NCBI GenBank assembly: GCA_963750535.1
Contig: CAVVRF010000028.1
Location: 248,001 to 312,000, forward strand
Source: JAKFWF01 sp963750535
GTDB taxonomy: Bacteria; Pseudomonadota; Alphaproteobacteria; Rhizobiales; Hyphomicrobiaceae
DNA length: 64,000 nucleotides
Direction: 5' to 3'
In this document: piece by piece, positions 10,157-18,391 of the stretch
Position numbering within the stretch: the first letter of the stretch is position 1
How the letters are laid out: the number at the start of each line of letters is the position of its first letter
Program-made: the position numbers and the translations under genes
Notes under the pieces: model-generated
The model's input: the letters and a program-made list of their open reading frames with translations, nothing else
Databases searched by the model: none
Told to the model about the DNA's origin: nothing

Positions 10157-10609
10157 TTATCCACTGATCAGGTCACTTCGAGCGAGCTCGACGATGCGGC
10201 CGAAGCCGCCGATGTAGTGCGCTCGCTCGACTTGCAGCACGTAGAACGCGAAATCGCCGAAATCGGCGTAGCCGGCGGCTTGCGGATGCCGTGCCAGATA
10301 CGTTTGCCTCGCCGCCGCCTCATCGATGCGCGCCACGGTGCCGTACAGCGTGACCCGTGACAGCGCCAGCGGATCGGCCGCGGCAAAGCTCGCCGCATAA
10401 AGCACGCTGGCGCGCGGATCTGCGGCCAGATTGCGGGTATGCAGCGCGAGCGCCGACAGCAGCGTCACCGGCGACAAATCAAGCCGCGGCGCAACCGTGA
10501 TCAACGATACGTATGGACCGCCGGTAGTGCGATCAAGCGTGCCGAGCGCCGCCGTCGTCCCGGTCCTGATCAGCTCGCGCGCTTCGGCCGCCGCATCTGG
10601 TTTCGCCAT
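10157..10609 (-). CDS. PNPOx-fold (HugZ-like) flavin/heme-binding protein
   Basis: 150 residues from the ATG at 10609. A TTG at 10618 would add three residues, and neither has a good ribosome site. The split-barrel PNP-oxidase-like fold is seen in TAALGTLDRTTGGPYVSL, LSALALHTRNL and ASVLYAASF, and in the closing motif AHYIGGFGRI typical of HugZ/CREG-type proteins. HugZ members degrade or bind heme, and others bind flavin. It lacks the C-terminal DUF2470 domain of full HugZ, so it is the short form. It is divergent from chvI, with 174 bp between the starts. Confidence 0.75.
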   Translation of the reverse strand: MAKPDAAAEARELIRTGTTAALGTLDRTTGGPYVSLITVAPRLDLSPVTLLSALALHTRNLAADPRASVLYAASFAAADPLALSRVTLYGTVARIDEAAARQTYLARHPQAAGYADFGDFAFYVLQVERAHYIGGFGRIVELARSDLISG

Positions 10610-10783
10610 CGACGACAAGTGGTATAAGCTCTCTCCTGGCTTGCCGATAATAGGATGGTGGCCTATGCATGTCCATTCAGCCGCCGTTCAGCGGTGTTCA
10701 CGCAAAACAAGTGCGTGCCACATTTCGCACAAGTTGGAGCCATAGAGCGCGGCAGGTTGAAGGCCGCCCGGGGGCAAAGGGTT

Positions 10784-11491
10784 ATGAAGGAAAAGAGCAC
10801 GGTTGTTCTGGTCGACGACGAGCGCAACATCCTGACGTCGCTGCGCATGGCGCTGGAAGCCGAGGGCTACAAGGTCCGCACCTACAACGATGGCGTGTCG
10901 GCCCTGGAGGCCTTGACCGAGGAGCCGGCCGATCTCGGCATCTTCGACATCAAGATGCCGCGCATGGACGGAATGGAGCTGTTGCGCCGCGTACGGCAGC
11001 AGTCCGACATGCCGGTGATCTTCCTGACGTCGAAGGACGAGGAGATCGACGAGTTGTTCGGCCTGAAGATGGGCGCCGACGACTACATCGCCAAGCCGTT
11101 CTCGCAACGGCTGGTGGTCGAGCGCGTGCGGGCCATTCTCCGCCGCTTCCAGCCCAAGGAGGGCCAAGGCCAGCAGGCCGAGGCGGCCCGCATCCTCGAG
11201 CGCGGCAAGCTGAAGCTCGACCCCGAGCGTCACACCTGCCACTGGGACAATCGGCCGGTGACGCTGACCGTTACCGAGTTCCTCATCCTGCAGGCTCTGG
11301 CGACACGTCCGGGCGTGGTCAAGACGCGCGACGCCCTGATGGATGCCGCCTATGACGACCAGGTCTATGTCGACGATCGCACCATCGATAGCCACATCAA
11401 GCGGTTGCGCAAGAAGTTCAAGCAGGCCGACGACAACTTCGACGTGATCGAGACGCTGTACGGCGTCGGCTACCGCTTCAAGGAAGCCTGA
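10784..11491 (+). CDS. chvI: ChvI-type OmpR-family response regulator
   Basis: 235 residues. The receiver domain has Asp11/Asp12, the phosphoacceptor Asp55 in FDIKMPRMDG, and the conserved TSK segment. The winged-helix output domain ends VIETLYGVGYRFKEA. It pairs with the kinase encoded 26 bp downstream. In rhizobia and Agrobacterium this pair (ChvG/ChvI, ExoS/ChvI) controls envelope, acid and succinoglycan responses. I start it at the ATG at 10784 (MKEKSTVVLVDDE), where the receiver domain begins. The upstream in-frame extension to 10655 is non-conserved and Cys/Arg-rich. Confidence 0.93.
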   Translation: MKEKSTVVLVDDERNILTSLRMALEAEGYKVRTYNDGVSALEALTEEPADLGIFDIKMPRMDGMELLRRVRQQSDMPVIFLTSKDEEIDELFGLKMGADDYIAKPFSQRLVVERVRAILRRFQPKEGQGQQAEAARILERGKLKLDPERHTCHWDNRPVTLTVTEFLILQALATRPGVVKTRDALMDAAYDDQVYVDDRTIDSHIKRLRKKFKQADDNFDVIETLYGVGYRFKEA

Positions 11492-11517
11492 GGCAGCGGC
11501 GCGAAGGGCAGGTCGGC

Positions 11518-13380
11518 ATGGCATTGGAAGGGGAACGCCAGGCTGGGCCGATGGGGCATGTCGATGCGCGGCTCGACGCGCCTGGCCGGCTGTGGTCGGT
11601 GCTTGCGCCCGCCGCTGCGGTCCTGGCGGCGATCGCAAGATGGGCCGGCGGCTCGTGGATCGCGCGTTACATCGGCGCCAGCCTGTCGCGGCGGATCTTC
11701 GTGTCGAACATCGCCGGCCTGTGCGTGCTGCTGGTCGGCATCCTCTATCTCAGCAAGCACAATGCCTGGCTGATCGAGGCCAAGCGCGACAGCCTCATCG
11801 CCCAGGGCGAGATCATCGCCGCCGGTATCGCCTCGAACGTCAAGATCGACACCGGCGACCGCGTGGTGCTCGATCCCGACCGGCTGCCGGAAATCGAGGG
11901 CGGCAAGATCCCGCTGCGCAACGACGGCTTCGCCTCGCTCGACCTGTCGATCCAGCCCGAGATCGTCACCCAGGTGCTGCGCCGGCTGATGCAGCGCACC
12001 AAGAACGTGCGGGCGAGAATCTACGCTCGCGATGGAACCCTGATCGTCGACAGTGCGCAGATCCTGCAACGCGGTCAGATCGCCCGCAATGAGCCGGTGC
12101 CGGCGGACAAGCCGAAGGCGCGCACGATCTGGACCCGGATCGCCGAGAAGCTCAACGGCTCGGATCTCCCGGTTTATCAGGAGATCGGCTCGGCGAGTGG
12201 CACGACCTATCCCGAGGTCCGCATGGCGCTCGGCAGCGGCATCACCACGCCGATGGTGCTGCTGACCAAGGATGGCGAGCAGATCGTGTCGATCGCCGCG
12301 CCGATCCGCCGGTTGGGCGCGGTCCAGGGCGTGCTGCTGCTGTCGACCAAGCCGGGCGAGATCGACGACATCCTGGACGCCGAGCGCATCGTGATCTTCA
12401 CCATCGCGAGCCTCGCGCTGCTGGCGACGATCCTGGCGTCGATGCTGCTGACGCGGACGGTTGCCGGGCCGATGCGCCGGCTGTCGGCCGCCGCCGAGCA
12501 CGTCAGCCACAACATCACGGCACGGCAGGACCTGCCGGAGTTCAAGGGCCGGACCGACGAGGTCGGCCAGATGGCGCAGGCCTTCCGCTCGATGACCGCG
12601 GCCCTCTACCGGCGCATCGAGGCCAGCGAGAAATTTGCCGCCGACGTGGCGCACGAGCTCAAGAATCCGCTGACCGCCGCGCGCTCGACCGCCGAGAGCC
12701 TGACCTACGCCAAGACCGAAGAGCAGCGTAACCAGCTCGTCACGCAGATCCAGCTCGAGATCAAGCGGCTCAACCGGCTGATCACGGATGTCTCGAACGC
12801 GTCGCGGCTCGATGCCGAGCTTGCCCGCCAGCAGACCGTGCCGGTCGACCTTGCGCTGGTGACGTCCGGCATTGTGTCGACCTTCCGGGATATCCTGAGC
12901 GAACAGGCGAAAACCATCAGCATCGACATTTCACCGGGAAGCTCGGCGCAGAGCCTCACGGTCGAAGGGCACGAAGGCCGCATCTCGCAGGTGCTGACGA
13001 ACCTGATCGATAATGCGCTTTCGTTCTCGCCGGACGACGGGGCGGTGAAGGTGCGGTTGCTGCGCAACGGGACGCAGGTCGAGGTCGCCGTCGAGGACGA
13101 CGGACCAGGCATCGACGAGGACAAGCTCGAGACGGTATTCACGCGCTTCTACACGTACCGGCCGACCGCCGAGAGCAGCCGCGGCAGCAATTCCGGCCTT
13201 GGCCTGTCGATCTCGCGCGAGATCGTGCGGGCGCATGCCGGTCGCATCTGGGCGGAGAACCGATACGGCGCCGGGATCCCGCGCAAGCGGATTGGAGCCC
13301 GGTTCGTGGTTCAGCTTCCGGCCAGCCCGGCGCAGTCGACGACCCTGCGAAACCTTGCGAACCGCGGTCGGAAAGGGTGA
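11518..13380 (+). CDS. chvG: ChvG-type sensor histidine kinase
   Basis: 620 residues. The layout is a cytoplasmic N-terminal tail, helix 1 (about 61-79), a periplasmic sensor domain of about 210 residues, helix 2 (about 291-311), HAMP, HisKA with FAADVAHELKNPLT (His379), and HATPase with NLIDNALSFS and GLGLSISREI. It phosphorylates ChvI. In rhizobia the periplasmic domain is held in check by ExoR, and no exoR is in this window. The stop overlaps the GTG of hprK, so the kinase, HPr kinase and probably the PTS genes downstream form one unit. Confidence 0.93.
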   Translation: MALEGERQAGPMGHVDARLDAPGRLWSVLAPAAAVLAAIARWAGGSWIARYIGASLSRRIFVSNIAGLCVLLVGILYLSKHNAWLIEAKRDSLIAQGEIIAAGIASNVKIDTGDRVVLDPDRLPEIEGGKIPLRNDGFASLDLSIQPEIVTQVLRRLMQRTKNVRARIYARDGTLIVDSAQILQRGQIARNEPVPADKPKARTIWTRIAEKLNGSDLPVYQEIGSASGTTYPEVRMALGSGITTPMVLLTKDGEQIVSIAAPIRRLGAVQGVLLLSTKPGEIDDILDAERIVIFTIASLALLATILASMLLTRTVAGPMRRLSAAAEHVSHNITARQDLPEFKGRTDEVGQMAQAFRSMTAALYRRIEASEKFAADVAHELKNPLTAARSTAESLTYAKTEEQRNQLVTQIQLEIKRLNRLITDVSNASRLDAELARQQTVPVDLALVTSGIVSTFRDILSEQAKTISIDISPGSSAQSLTVEGHEGRISQVLTNLIDNALSFSPDDGAVKVRLLRNGTQVEVAVEDDGPGIDEDKLETVFTRFYTYRPTAESSRGSNSGLGLSISREIVRAHAGRIWAENRYGAGIPRKRIGARFVVQLPASPAQSTTLRNLANRGRKG

Positions 13381-13841
13381 CCACAACGCTACCAGCCACC
13401 CAGCATGGCACCGCGATTGCACTCGGCGACGCGGCGGCGCTGATCCGGGGGCCGTCGGGCAGCGGCAAGTCCGACCTGGCGCTGCGTTGCCTTGCCGTGC
13501 CGGTCGGCGGCCTGATCGGCGAGCCGGTGCGCCTGGTTGCCGATGATCGAGCGGTGCTGACCCGCGACGGCGGCGACATCCTGGTTTCGGCGCCGCCGGC
13601 CATAGCCGGCCGGATCGAGGTTCGCGGGCTTGGCATCGTCGAGGTGCCGTCGGTGGCGGCCGCCAGGCTCCGGCTGGTGGTCGATCTCGTGCCGCCGGAC
13701 GCTCTTGAGCGGATGCCCGAGGATCACCATTGTCTGATCGAAGGCGTGCAGGTTCAGCGGCTGGCATTGGCCCCGTTCGAGGGCTCCGCCGCCTTGAAGC
13801 TGTTACTGTGCCTTCGCGGGGTGAAAGCGAGGAATCTGTGA
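13377..13841 (+). CDS. hprK: Short HPr kinase/phosphorylase (C-terminal kinase domain only)
   Basis: 154 residues from a GTG that overlaps the chvG stop by four bases, which implies coupled translation. The Walker A GPSGSGKSD (residues 25-33) and the EGVQVQRLALAPFEG end are typical. Firmicute HprK is about 310 residues and has an extra N-terminal domain, while alphaproteobacteria carry this truncated form. It phosphorylates HPr on the regulatory serine, and the HPr in this operon has that serine. Its place after chvG and before EIIA/HPr is diagnostic of the class. Confidence 0.93.
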   Translation: MTTTLPATQHGTAIALGDAAALIRGPSGSGKSDLALRCLAVPVGGLIGEPVRLVADDRAVLTRDGGDILVSAPPAIAGRIEVRGLGIVEVPSVAAARLRLVVDLVPPDALERMPEDHHCLIEGVQVQRLALAPFEGSAALKLLLCLRGVKARNL

Positions 13842-14015
13842 CGGACCGCCAATTGCGGTTGCCATAGTTGCACAATTTCTCTTGCGATCCGTGCCGAGCC
13901 TTGCCATCCATGCCGGATGAAATGGGGAGCCACGGTCGCCACGGTCGGCAGTTTCTCTCGATGACGCCCCACATGCGGCAGCGATCGGGCAGTAGCAAGG
14001 AACATCCATAAGCCG

Positions 14016-14420
14016 ATGATCGGACTTGTCATCGTCACACACGGTGGACTGGCAAACGAGTTTCGCGCCGCGCTCGAGCACGTCGTCGGCCCGCAGAAGC
14101 TGCTGGAAACCGTTTCGATCGGCCCGGAGGACGACATGGAGCTCCGCCGCCGCGATATTCTCGCCGCGGTGCAGCGGGCCGAGGGCGGATCGGGCGTGGT
14201 ATTGCTGACCGACATGTTCGGCGGCACCCCATCCAACCTGTCGATCTCGATCATGGACGAGGCCAACGTCGAGGTGATCGCAGGGGTCAACCTGCCGATG
14301 CTGATCAAGCTTGCAACCGTTCGCGGCGAGACCGACCTTCCCAAGGCGGTTGATCTCGCGAAGGAAGCCGGGCGAAAGTACATCAGTGTGGCGAGCCAGG
14401 TGCTGGCCGGTGAGTCCTGA
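14016..14420 (+). CDS. PTS EIIA component, mannose/sorbose family (regulatory)
   Basis: 134 residues, the size of a stand-alone EIIA-Man. The N-terminus MIGLVIVTHGGLANEF places the phosphorylatable histidine at residue 9. VLLTDMFGGTPSN is the other signature loop. No EIIB, EIIC or EIID permease genes are present, so it is part of a phosphorelay used for control rather than sugar uptake, as known for ManX/PtsM proteins next to hprK and ptsH in this class. A 174-bp gap without recognisable features separates it from hprK. Confidence 0.92.
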   Translation: MIGLVIVTHGGLANEFRAALEHVVGPQKLLETVSIGPEDDMELRRRDILAAVQRAEGGSGVVLLTDMFGGTPSNLSISIMDEANVEVIAGVNLPMLIKLATVRGETDLPKAVDLAKEAGRKYISVASQVLAGES

Positions 14421-14475
14421 GCAGAAGCGCTTCCGGAGGCTCGTTCCGGCCAGTATCGTAGCGGGGAGTTGCGTG

Positions 14476-14772
14476 ATGGCGGATCGGCAGGGCCCGGAGG
14501 CGACGGTCACCATCCGCAACCGCAAGGGGCTGCATGCGCGCGCCTCGGCGAAGTTCGTCAAATGCGCGGAAGATTTCGATGCCACGGTTTGGGTCGTCCG
14601 CGACGGCCACGCCGTCGGCGGCACCTCGATCATGGGATTGATGATGCTGGCCGCCGGGCCCGGCTCGCAGATCCTGATCAGGGCCGAGGGGGTGGAGGCC
14701 GACGCAGCGCTGGCTTCTCTGGTCGCGCTCGTCAAGGACGGCTTCGGCGAGGAATGCGTCGACGAGACGTAA
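14476..14772 (+). CDS. ptsH: HPr phosphocarrier protein
   Basis: 98 residues. The active histidine is His20 in KGLHARASAKFVK, and the HprK target serine is Ser51 in GGTSIMGLMML. A GGGGAG site precedes the ATG at 14476. It passes phosphate from enzyme I (not in this window) to EIIA and reports carbon/nitrogen status together with HprK. It starts 55 bp after the EIIA gene and should share its transcript. Confidence 0.93.
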   Translation: MADRQGPEATVTIRNRKGLHARASAKFVKCAEDFDATVWVVRDGHAVGGTSIMGLMMLAAGPGSQILIRAEGVEADAALASLVALVKDGFGEECVDET

Positions 14773-14775
14773 CTC

Positions 14776-14803
14776 AAAAAAAAGGGCGTCCCGGAGGGCG
14801 CCC
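14776..14803 (-). terminator. Terminator of the TadG-like gene
   Basis: Read leftwards, a GGGCG...CGCCC hairpin runs straight into eight T residues (A-run at 14776-14783 on the given strand). It lies between the convergent ptsH and TadG-like genes and serves the leftward transcript. Confidence 0.75.
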
Positions 14804-14855
14804 ATTGATGCAGGAGCAGCAGGTTGGATTGGGCCTCGAGCCCGGCCTGCGCGTC

Positions 14856-16394
14856 TCAGTGTGAGAGGCGCAGCGCCGAGATCTTGAGGGCGATGTCGCG
14901 GAAGGCTGCCTTGAGCGCGTCGCCGTTGGTTGCATTGTAGTAGTAGGTCGAGTCGGTGGCGCAGTGCTGCAGCATCGTCAGCGCATTGCTGTTGTCGATC
15001 TGGAACCCGATCGTATAGACCTTGATGCCCTTGGCCTTCATGTTCGTGCACAAGGTCTCGGCATTGTTCCTGATCGTCGCCGCCGGCGTCGAGTTGTCGC
15101 CATACTGCACGGCACGGGAGGAATTGTAGGCACCGTCGGTCATGAGCACCGCGATCTTCTGGAGTTTCGGTTGGCCGCTCACTCCGAGTTCGCTGAGCTG
15201 GCTGTAGGAGGCTGGCGTGGCACTCGTCGGCCAGATGCTGCTCCATTCCGGCGAGATCAGGTACCAGGCCCAGGCCGTGCCCAACGCGCCCGCCGTCGAA
15301 TTCTCGGCGACGAAGCCGTCGATCGCGTTCTTCAGCGCCGTCTTGTCGCTCGTGAGCGGCATGATCGGCGTGCGTTCCAGGCAAGCGGTCGTGGTCGTGT
15401 CGTTCACCGAGTCGAAGTCGGACCCATTCTGCGCGCCGGCCGCCAGCAGCGTCGAACGGTTGGAGTAGGCCGATGCGCGAGCATCATTGAACGTCGTGAT
15501 CCAGGCGTCGGGGCCGGGCTTCGCGTCGGTGAACTCTTCGGTGCCGAGGCGCTCGGTGACGCAGAGCGACTTCGCGATGTTGTCGATAACGAGGTACTGC
15601 GACTTGTTCTTGCAGCTGTTCTTCAGCGTGCCGTTGTTGTTGTAGCAGGTGGTCGGGTAGACGTAGTGCGAGGCAGGAACCGGGTTCTGGTTGGTAACTG
15701 CCTGGAAATAGCTGCCAGCGTTCACCACCTCTGAGAAAGGCGCCAGCGCCACCCGCGACGTGTATTGGCTCTGATCGCTCCAGATGACGATGTCGATCAG
15801 GTCCTTGGCGGCCGCCTTCAGGTCGATGATCTTCTGCCCCGACATCGAGCCGGTGGTATCGAGCATCATGCTGATCTCGATGCTCGAGCCGGAGTTGCCG
15901 CCCTGGGCGATCGTCGATTTTGCCTGGGTGACGTCGCCGAGTTGCAGCACCGGCAGCTTCTCGATGCCGATCAGGCTCAGGAACGGCGTGTTGACGTAGG
16001 TCGAGCCCTTGGCCGCGAACTCGGTCGCGGAGTTTGCCGCAGTGAAGTGCACCGTGTCGTCGACGGTGATGTTCGATTTCATCTGCGTGTAATACGAGTT
16101 GGCCGCCGCCAACGACAGCGTCTCGTTGCCGCTCGAGACCTGCGCGGTGCGGCCGGCTGCAAGCAGCGCCGAGTCGATCGCAGCCTGGGTCTGACTGCGG
16201 GCGTTGAGCCAGCGGCCATAATCCACCGCGCCGCCGACCAGGGTCACGATGGTGATCGTCATCAGCCCGAAAATGATCGCGATGTTGCCGCGCTCGTCCC
16301 TCGCGAAACGAGACAGCAATGTTTTCGGCCGGCCTATCCCCGTTTGAGCGGAGCAAGGCACGCGCGTGTTCTCTGTTGTACATGTCATAGACAC
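14856..16394 (-). CDS. TadE/TadG-like pilus assembly protein with von Willebrand factor A domain
   Basis: 512 residues. A GTG start at 16394 sits 6 bp after a perfect AGGAGG. The N-terminus has the TadE-like segment RDERGNIAIIFGLMTI, a membrane helix (about 36-56) that anchors the rest outside. A VWA domain follows with the MIDAS motif DTTGSMS near residue 179 and the distal DGAYNSS. TadG proteins anchor Flp pili in the envelope. No other tad or cpa gene is present here, so it is an orphan, possibly an adhesin. Codon use is poorer in G/C than in the neighbours, and it lies behind an AT-rich stretch, which hints at acquisition. Confidence 0.85.
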   Translation of the reverse strand: MSMTCTTENTRVPCSAQTGIGRPKTLLSRFARDERGNIAIIFGLMTITIVTLVGGAVDYGRWLNARSQTQAAIDSALLAAGRTAQVSSGNETLSLAAANSYYTQMKSNITVDDTVHFTAANSATEFAAKGSTYVNTPFLSLIGIEKLPVLQLGDVTQAKSTIAQGGNSGSSIEISMMLDTTGSMSGQKIIDLKAAAKDLIDIVIWSDQSQYTSRVALAPFSEVVNAGSYFQAVTNQNPVPASHYVYPTTCYNNNGTLKNSCKNKSQYLVIDNIAKSLCVTERLGTEEFTDAKPGPDAWITTFNDARASAYSNRSTLLAAGAQNGSDFDSVNDTTTTACLERTPIMPLTSDKTALKNAIDGFVAENSTAGALGTAWAWYLISPEWSSIWPTSATPASYSQLSELGVSGQPKLQKIAVLMTDGAYNSSRAVQYGDNSTPAATIRNNAETLCTNMKAKGIKVYTIGFQIDNSNALTMLQHCATDSTYYYNATNGDALKAAFRDIALKISALRLSH

Positions 16395-16638
16395 GATACA
16401 CCTCCTGCGACTTCTTCTTATTGCATCGCAAGTATTTGCTCAAATGTATTGACAGGCACTTAAAGAAACGACGCGAGTAAAACTTTTTCGTATTCGACTT
16501 ATTCTAATTTTATTCAAGTTTAAATCAAATTTTCTACTTCTGTTTAACCACTCATCAACGATTTTGACTTGGTTTGATGCGGAATCCAGGCAAGCGCGTT
16601 GCCCACGGCCGGCACCACGTCGCGCCGGCACGGTGGAC

Positions 16639-16656
16639 ATAAAGACATGCTTATAT
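16639..16656. promoter_or_regulatory. Imperfect palindrome upstream of ahcY, possible SAH/methionine-pathway operator
   Basis: The element ATAAAGACATGCTTATAT is centred on CATG, with 12 of 18 positions symmetric, and stands out in a GC-rich context. It ends five bases before the proposed -35 box. SahR-type ArsR repressors are known to control ahcY through AT-rich palindromes in Proteobacteria. I cannot confirm a motif match. Confidence 0.35.
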
Positions 16657-16660
16657 CTTG

Positions 16661-16689
16661 TTGCGTCTTCTCCGGCGGACGGCTATAGA
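16661..16689 (+). promoter_or_regulatory. Putative promoter of ahcY
   Basis: TTGCGT (16661-16666) and TATAGA (16684-16689) are separated by 17 bp and point to ahcY, whose ATG lies 65 bp further on. The match to the boxes is moderate. Confidence 0.35.
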
Positions 16690-16754
16690 GCCTCGCCGAG
16701 CGAGGCGGTCGCCATCTTGTTCGTTCCGCCGCATCTGATCGAAAGGATTGATTC

Positions 16755-18158
16755 ATGGCCAAGGCAAACGATTACGTCGTGAAGGACATCAGCCTCGCCG
16801 ACTGGGGCCGCAAGGAGCTCAATATCGCCGAGATCGAAATGCCGGGCCTGATGTCGACTCGCGCCGAGTACGGCCCGAAGCAGCCGCTGAAGGGCGCCCG
16901 CATCGCCGGCTCGCTGCACATGACGATCCAGACCGCGGTGCTCATCGAAACCCTGGTGGCGCTCGGCGCCGACGTCCGCTGGGCGTCCTGCAACATCTAT
17001 TCGACCCAGGACCATGCCGCTGCCGCGATCGCCGCGCGCGGCATTCCGGTGTTCGCGGTCAAGGGCGAGACGCTGAAGGACTATTGGGAATACACCCGCC
17101 GCATTCTCGAGTGGGACGACGGCGGCACGCCGAACATGATCCTCGACGACGGTGGCGATGCAACCATGCTGGTCCATCATGGCCTGCGCGCCGAGAAGGG
17201 CGACGTCGCCTTCCTCGACCGTGCGACCAACGAGGAGGAGGAGATCTTCTTCGCCCTCATCAAGCGCACGCTGAAGGAAAAGCCCGGCTGGTTCGCGGAA
17301 CTCGCCAAGAATATCCGCGGCGTATCGGAGGAGACGACGACCGGCGTGCATCGCCTCTACCAGATGGAGAAGGAGGGCAAGCTCCTGTTCCCGGCGATCA
17401 ACGTCAACGATTCGGTCACCAAGTCGAAGTTCGACAACCTGTATGGCTGCCGCGAGAGCCTGGTCGATGCCATCCGCCGCGGCACCGACGTGATGCTCGC
17501 CGGCAAGGTAGCGTTCGTCGCCGGCTATGGCGATGTCGGCAAGGGCTCGGCGGCGTCATTGCGCCAGGGCGGCTGCCGCGTTCTCGTCTCCGAGGTCGAT
17601 CCGATCTGCGCCCTGCAGGCGGCGATGGAGGGCTACGAGGTGGTGACGATGGAGGATGCGGCGCCGCGGGCGGACATCTTCGTCACCGCGACCGGCAATG
17701 TCGACGTCATTACCGTCGACCACATGCGCAAGATGAAGGACCGGGCGATCGTCTGCAACATCGGCCACTTCGACAGCGAGATCCAGATCGCGGCGCTCAA
17801 GAACTACAAGTGGCACAATGTGAAGCCGCAGGTCGACGAGGTCGAGTTCCCCGACGGCAAGCGCATCCTGCTGCTGTCGGAAGGGCGCCTCGTCAACCTC
17901 GGCAATGCCATGGGCCATCCCTCGTTCGTGATGTCGGCATCGTTCACCAACCAGACCCTGGCGCAGATCGAGCTGTGGACCAAGCCCGGCCACTATCAGA
18001 AGAAGGTCTACACGTTGCCGAAGCACCTCGACGAGAAGGTCGCGATGCTGCATCTCGACAAGGTCGGCGCGCGGCTGACCAAGCTCAACAAGAAGCAGGC
18101 CGACTATATCGGCGTGCCAGCTTCCGGCCCGTTCAAGCCCGACACCTATCGCTATTGA
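16755..18158 (+). CDS. ahcY: S-adenosylhomocysteine hydrolase
   Basis: 467 residues, full length. It splits S-adenosylhomocysteine into adenosine and homocysteine, clearing the product of methyltransferases. The NAD-binding loop GYGDVGKGSA is near residue 257. SLHMTIQTA and the EVDPICALQAAMEGY segment are family signatures, and the end KPDTYRY is the conserved C-terminus that completes the partner's NAD site. A GAAAGGA ribosome site precedes the ATG. A hairpin terminator follows, so it is probably transcribed alone. Confidence 0.97.
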   Translation: MAKANDYVVKDISLADWGRKELNIAEIEMPGLMSTRAEYGPKQPLKGARIAGSLHMTIQTAVLIETLVALGADVRWASCNIYSTQDHAAAAIAARGIPVFAVKGETLKDYWEYTRRILEWDDGGTPNMILDDGGDATMLVHHGLRAEKGDVAFLDRATNEEEEIFFALIKRTLKEKPGWFAELAKNIRGVSEETTTGVHRLYQMEKEGKLLFPAINVNDSVTKSKFDNLYGCRESLVDAIRRGTDVMLAGKVAFVAGYGDVGKGSAASLRQGGCRVLVSEVDPICALQAAMEGYEVVTMEDAAPRADIFVTATGNVDVITVDHMRKMKDRAIVCNIGHFDSEIQIAALKNYKWHNVKPQVDEVEFPDGKRILLLSEGRLVNLGNAMGHPSFVMSASFTNQTLAQIELWTKPGHYQKKVYTLPKHLDEKVAMLHLDKVGARLTKLNKKQADYIGVPASGPFKPDTYRY

Positions 18159-18184
18159 TCAGGTGACATTCCGGTAGTGACGCG

Positions 18185-18221
18185 ACCCGCCGGGGATAAT
18201 CCGGCGGGTTGCTTCGTTTTG
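18185..18221 (+). terminator. Terminator of ahcY
   Basis: A nine-base-pair perfect stem, ACCCGCCGG with CCGGCGGGT around a 7-nt loop, is followed by a T-rich tract. It lies 26 bp after the ahcY stop. Confidence 0.7.
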
Positions 18222-18391
18222 CCGCCCGCGTGCCTCGCAAGCTCTGGCAGATCGCCGCGAAGCTTCGCATAATCCATGCGATTCGCTGTCACGGCCGGAT
18301 GCTTCGGCGGCGACAGCTCCCGACACCCGATCCGTTGCCGTTGCGTTCCTGGCGGATTCGGGCGCCATCGCATTCGCACTCACGGAACGCA

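Larger units (their letters stand above)
16395..16754. other. 360-bp divergent intergenic region with an AT-rich core
   Basis: Between the TadG-like gene and ahcY. About 16440-16560 is strikingly A/T-rich for this genome. It should hold the leftward promoter(s) of the TadG-like gene, and several loose TTGA...TAGAAT-like boxes occur but none is decisive. The right half holds a palindrome and a candidate ahcY promoter, listed separately. No coding frame is credible. Confidence 0.55.

Noticed and set aside
13842..14015. A small gene between hprK and the EIIA gene
   Set aside because: Frames here are only continuations of antisense or shifted frames with no ribosome site or conserved-looking sequence.
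16395..16754. SAM or SAH riboswitch upstream of ahcY
   Set aside because: No recognisable conserved core or pseudoknot pairing could be traced by eye.
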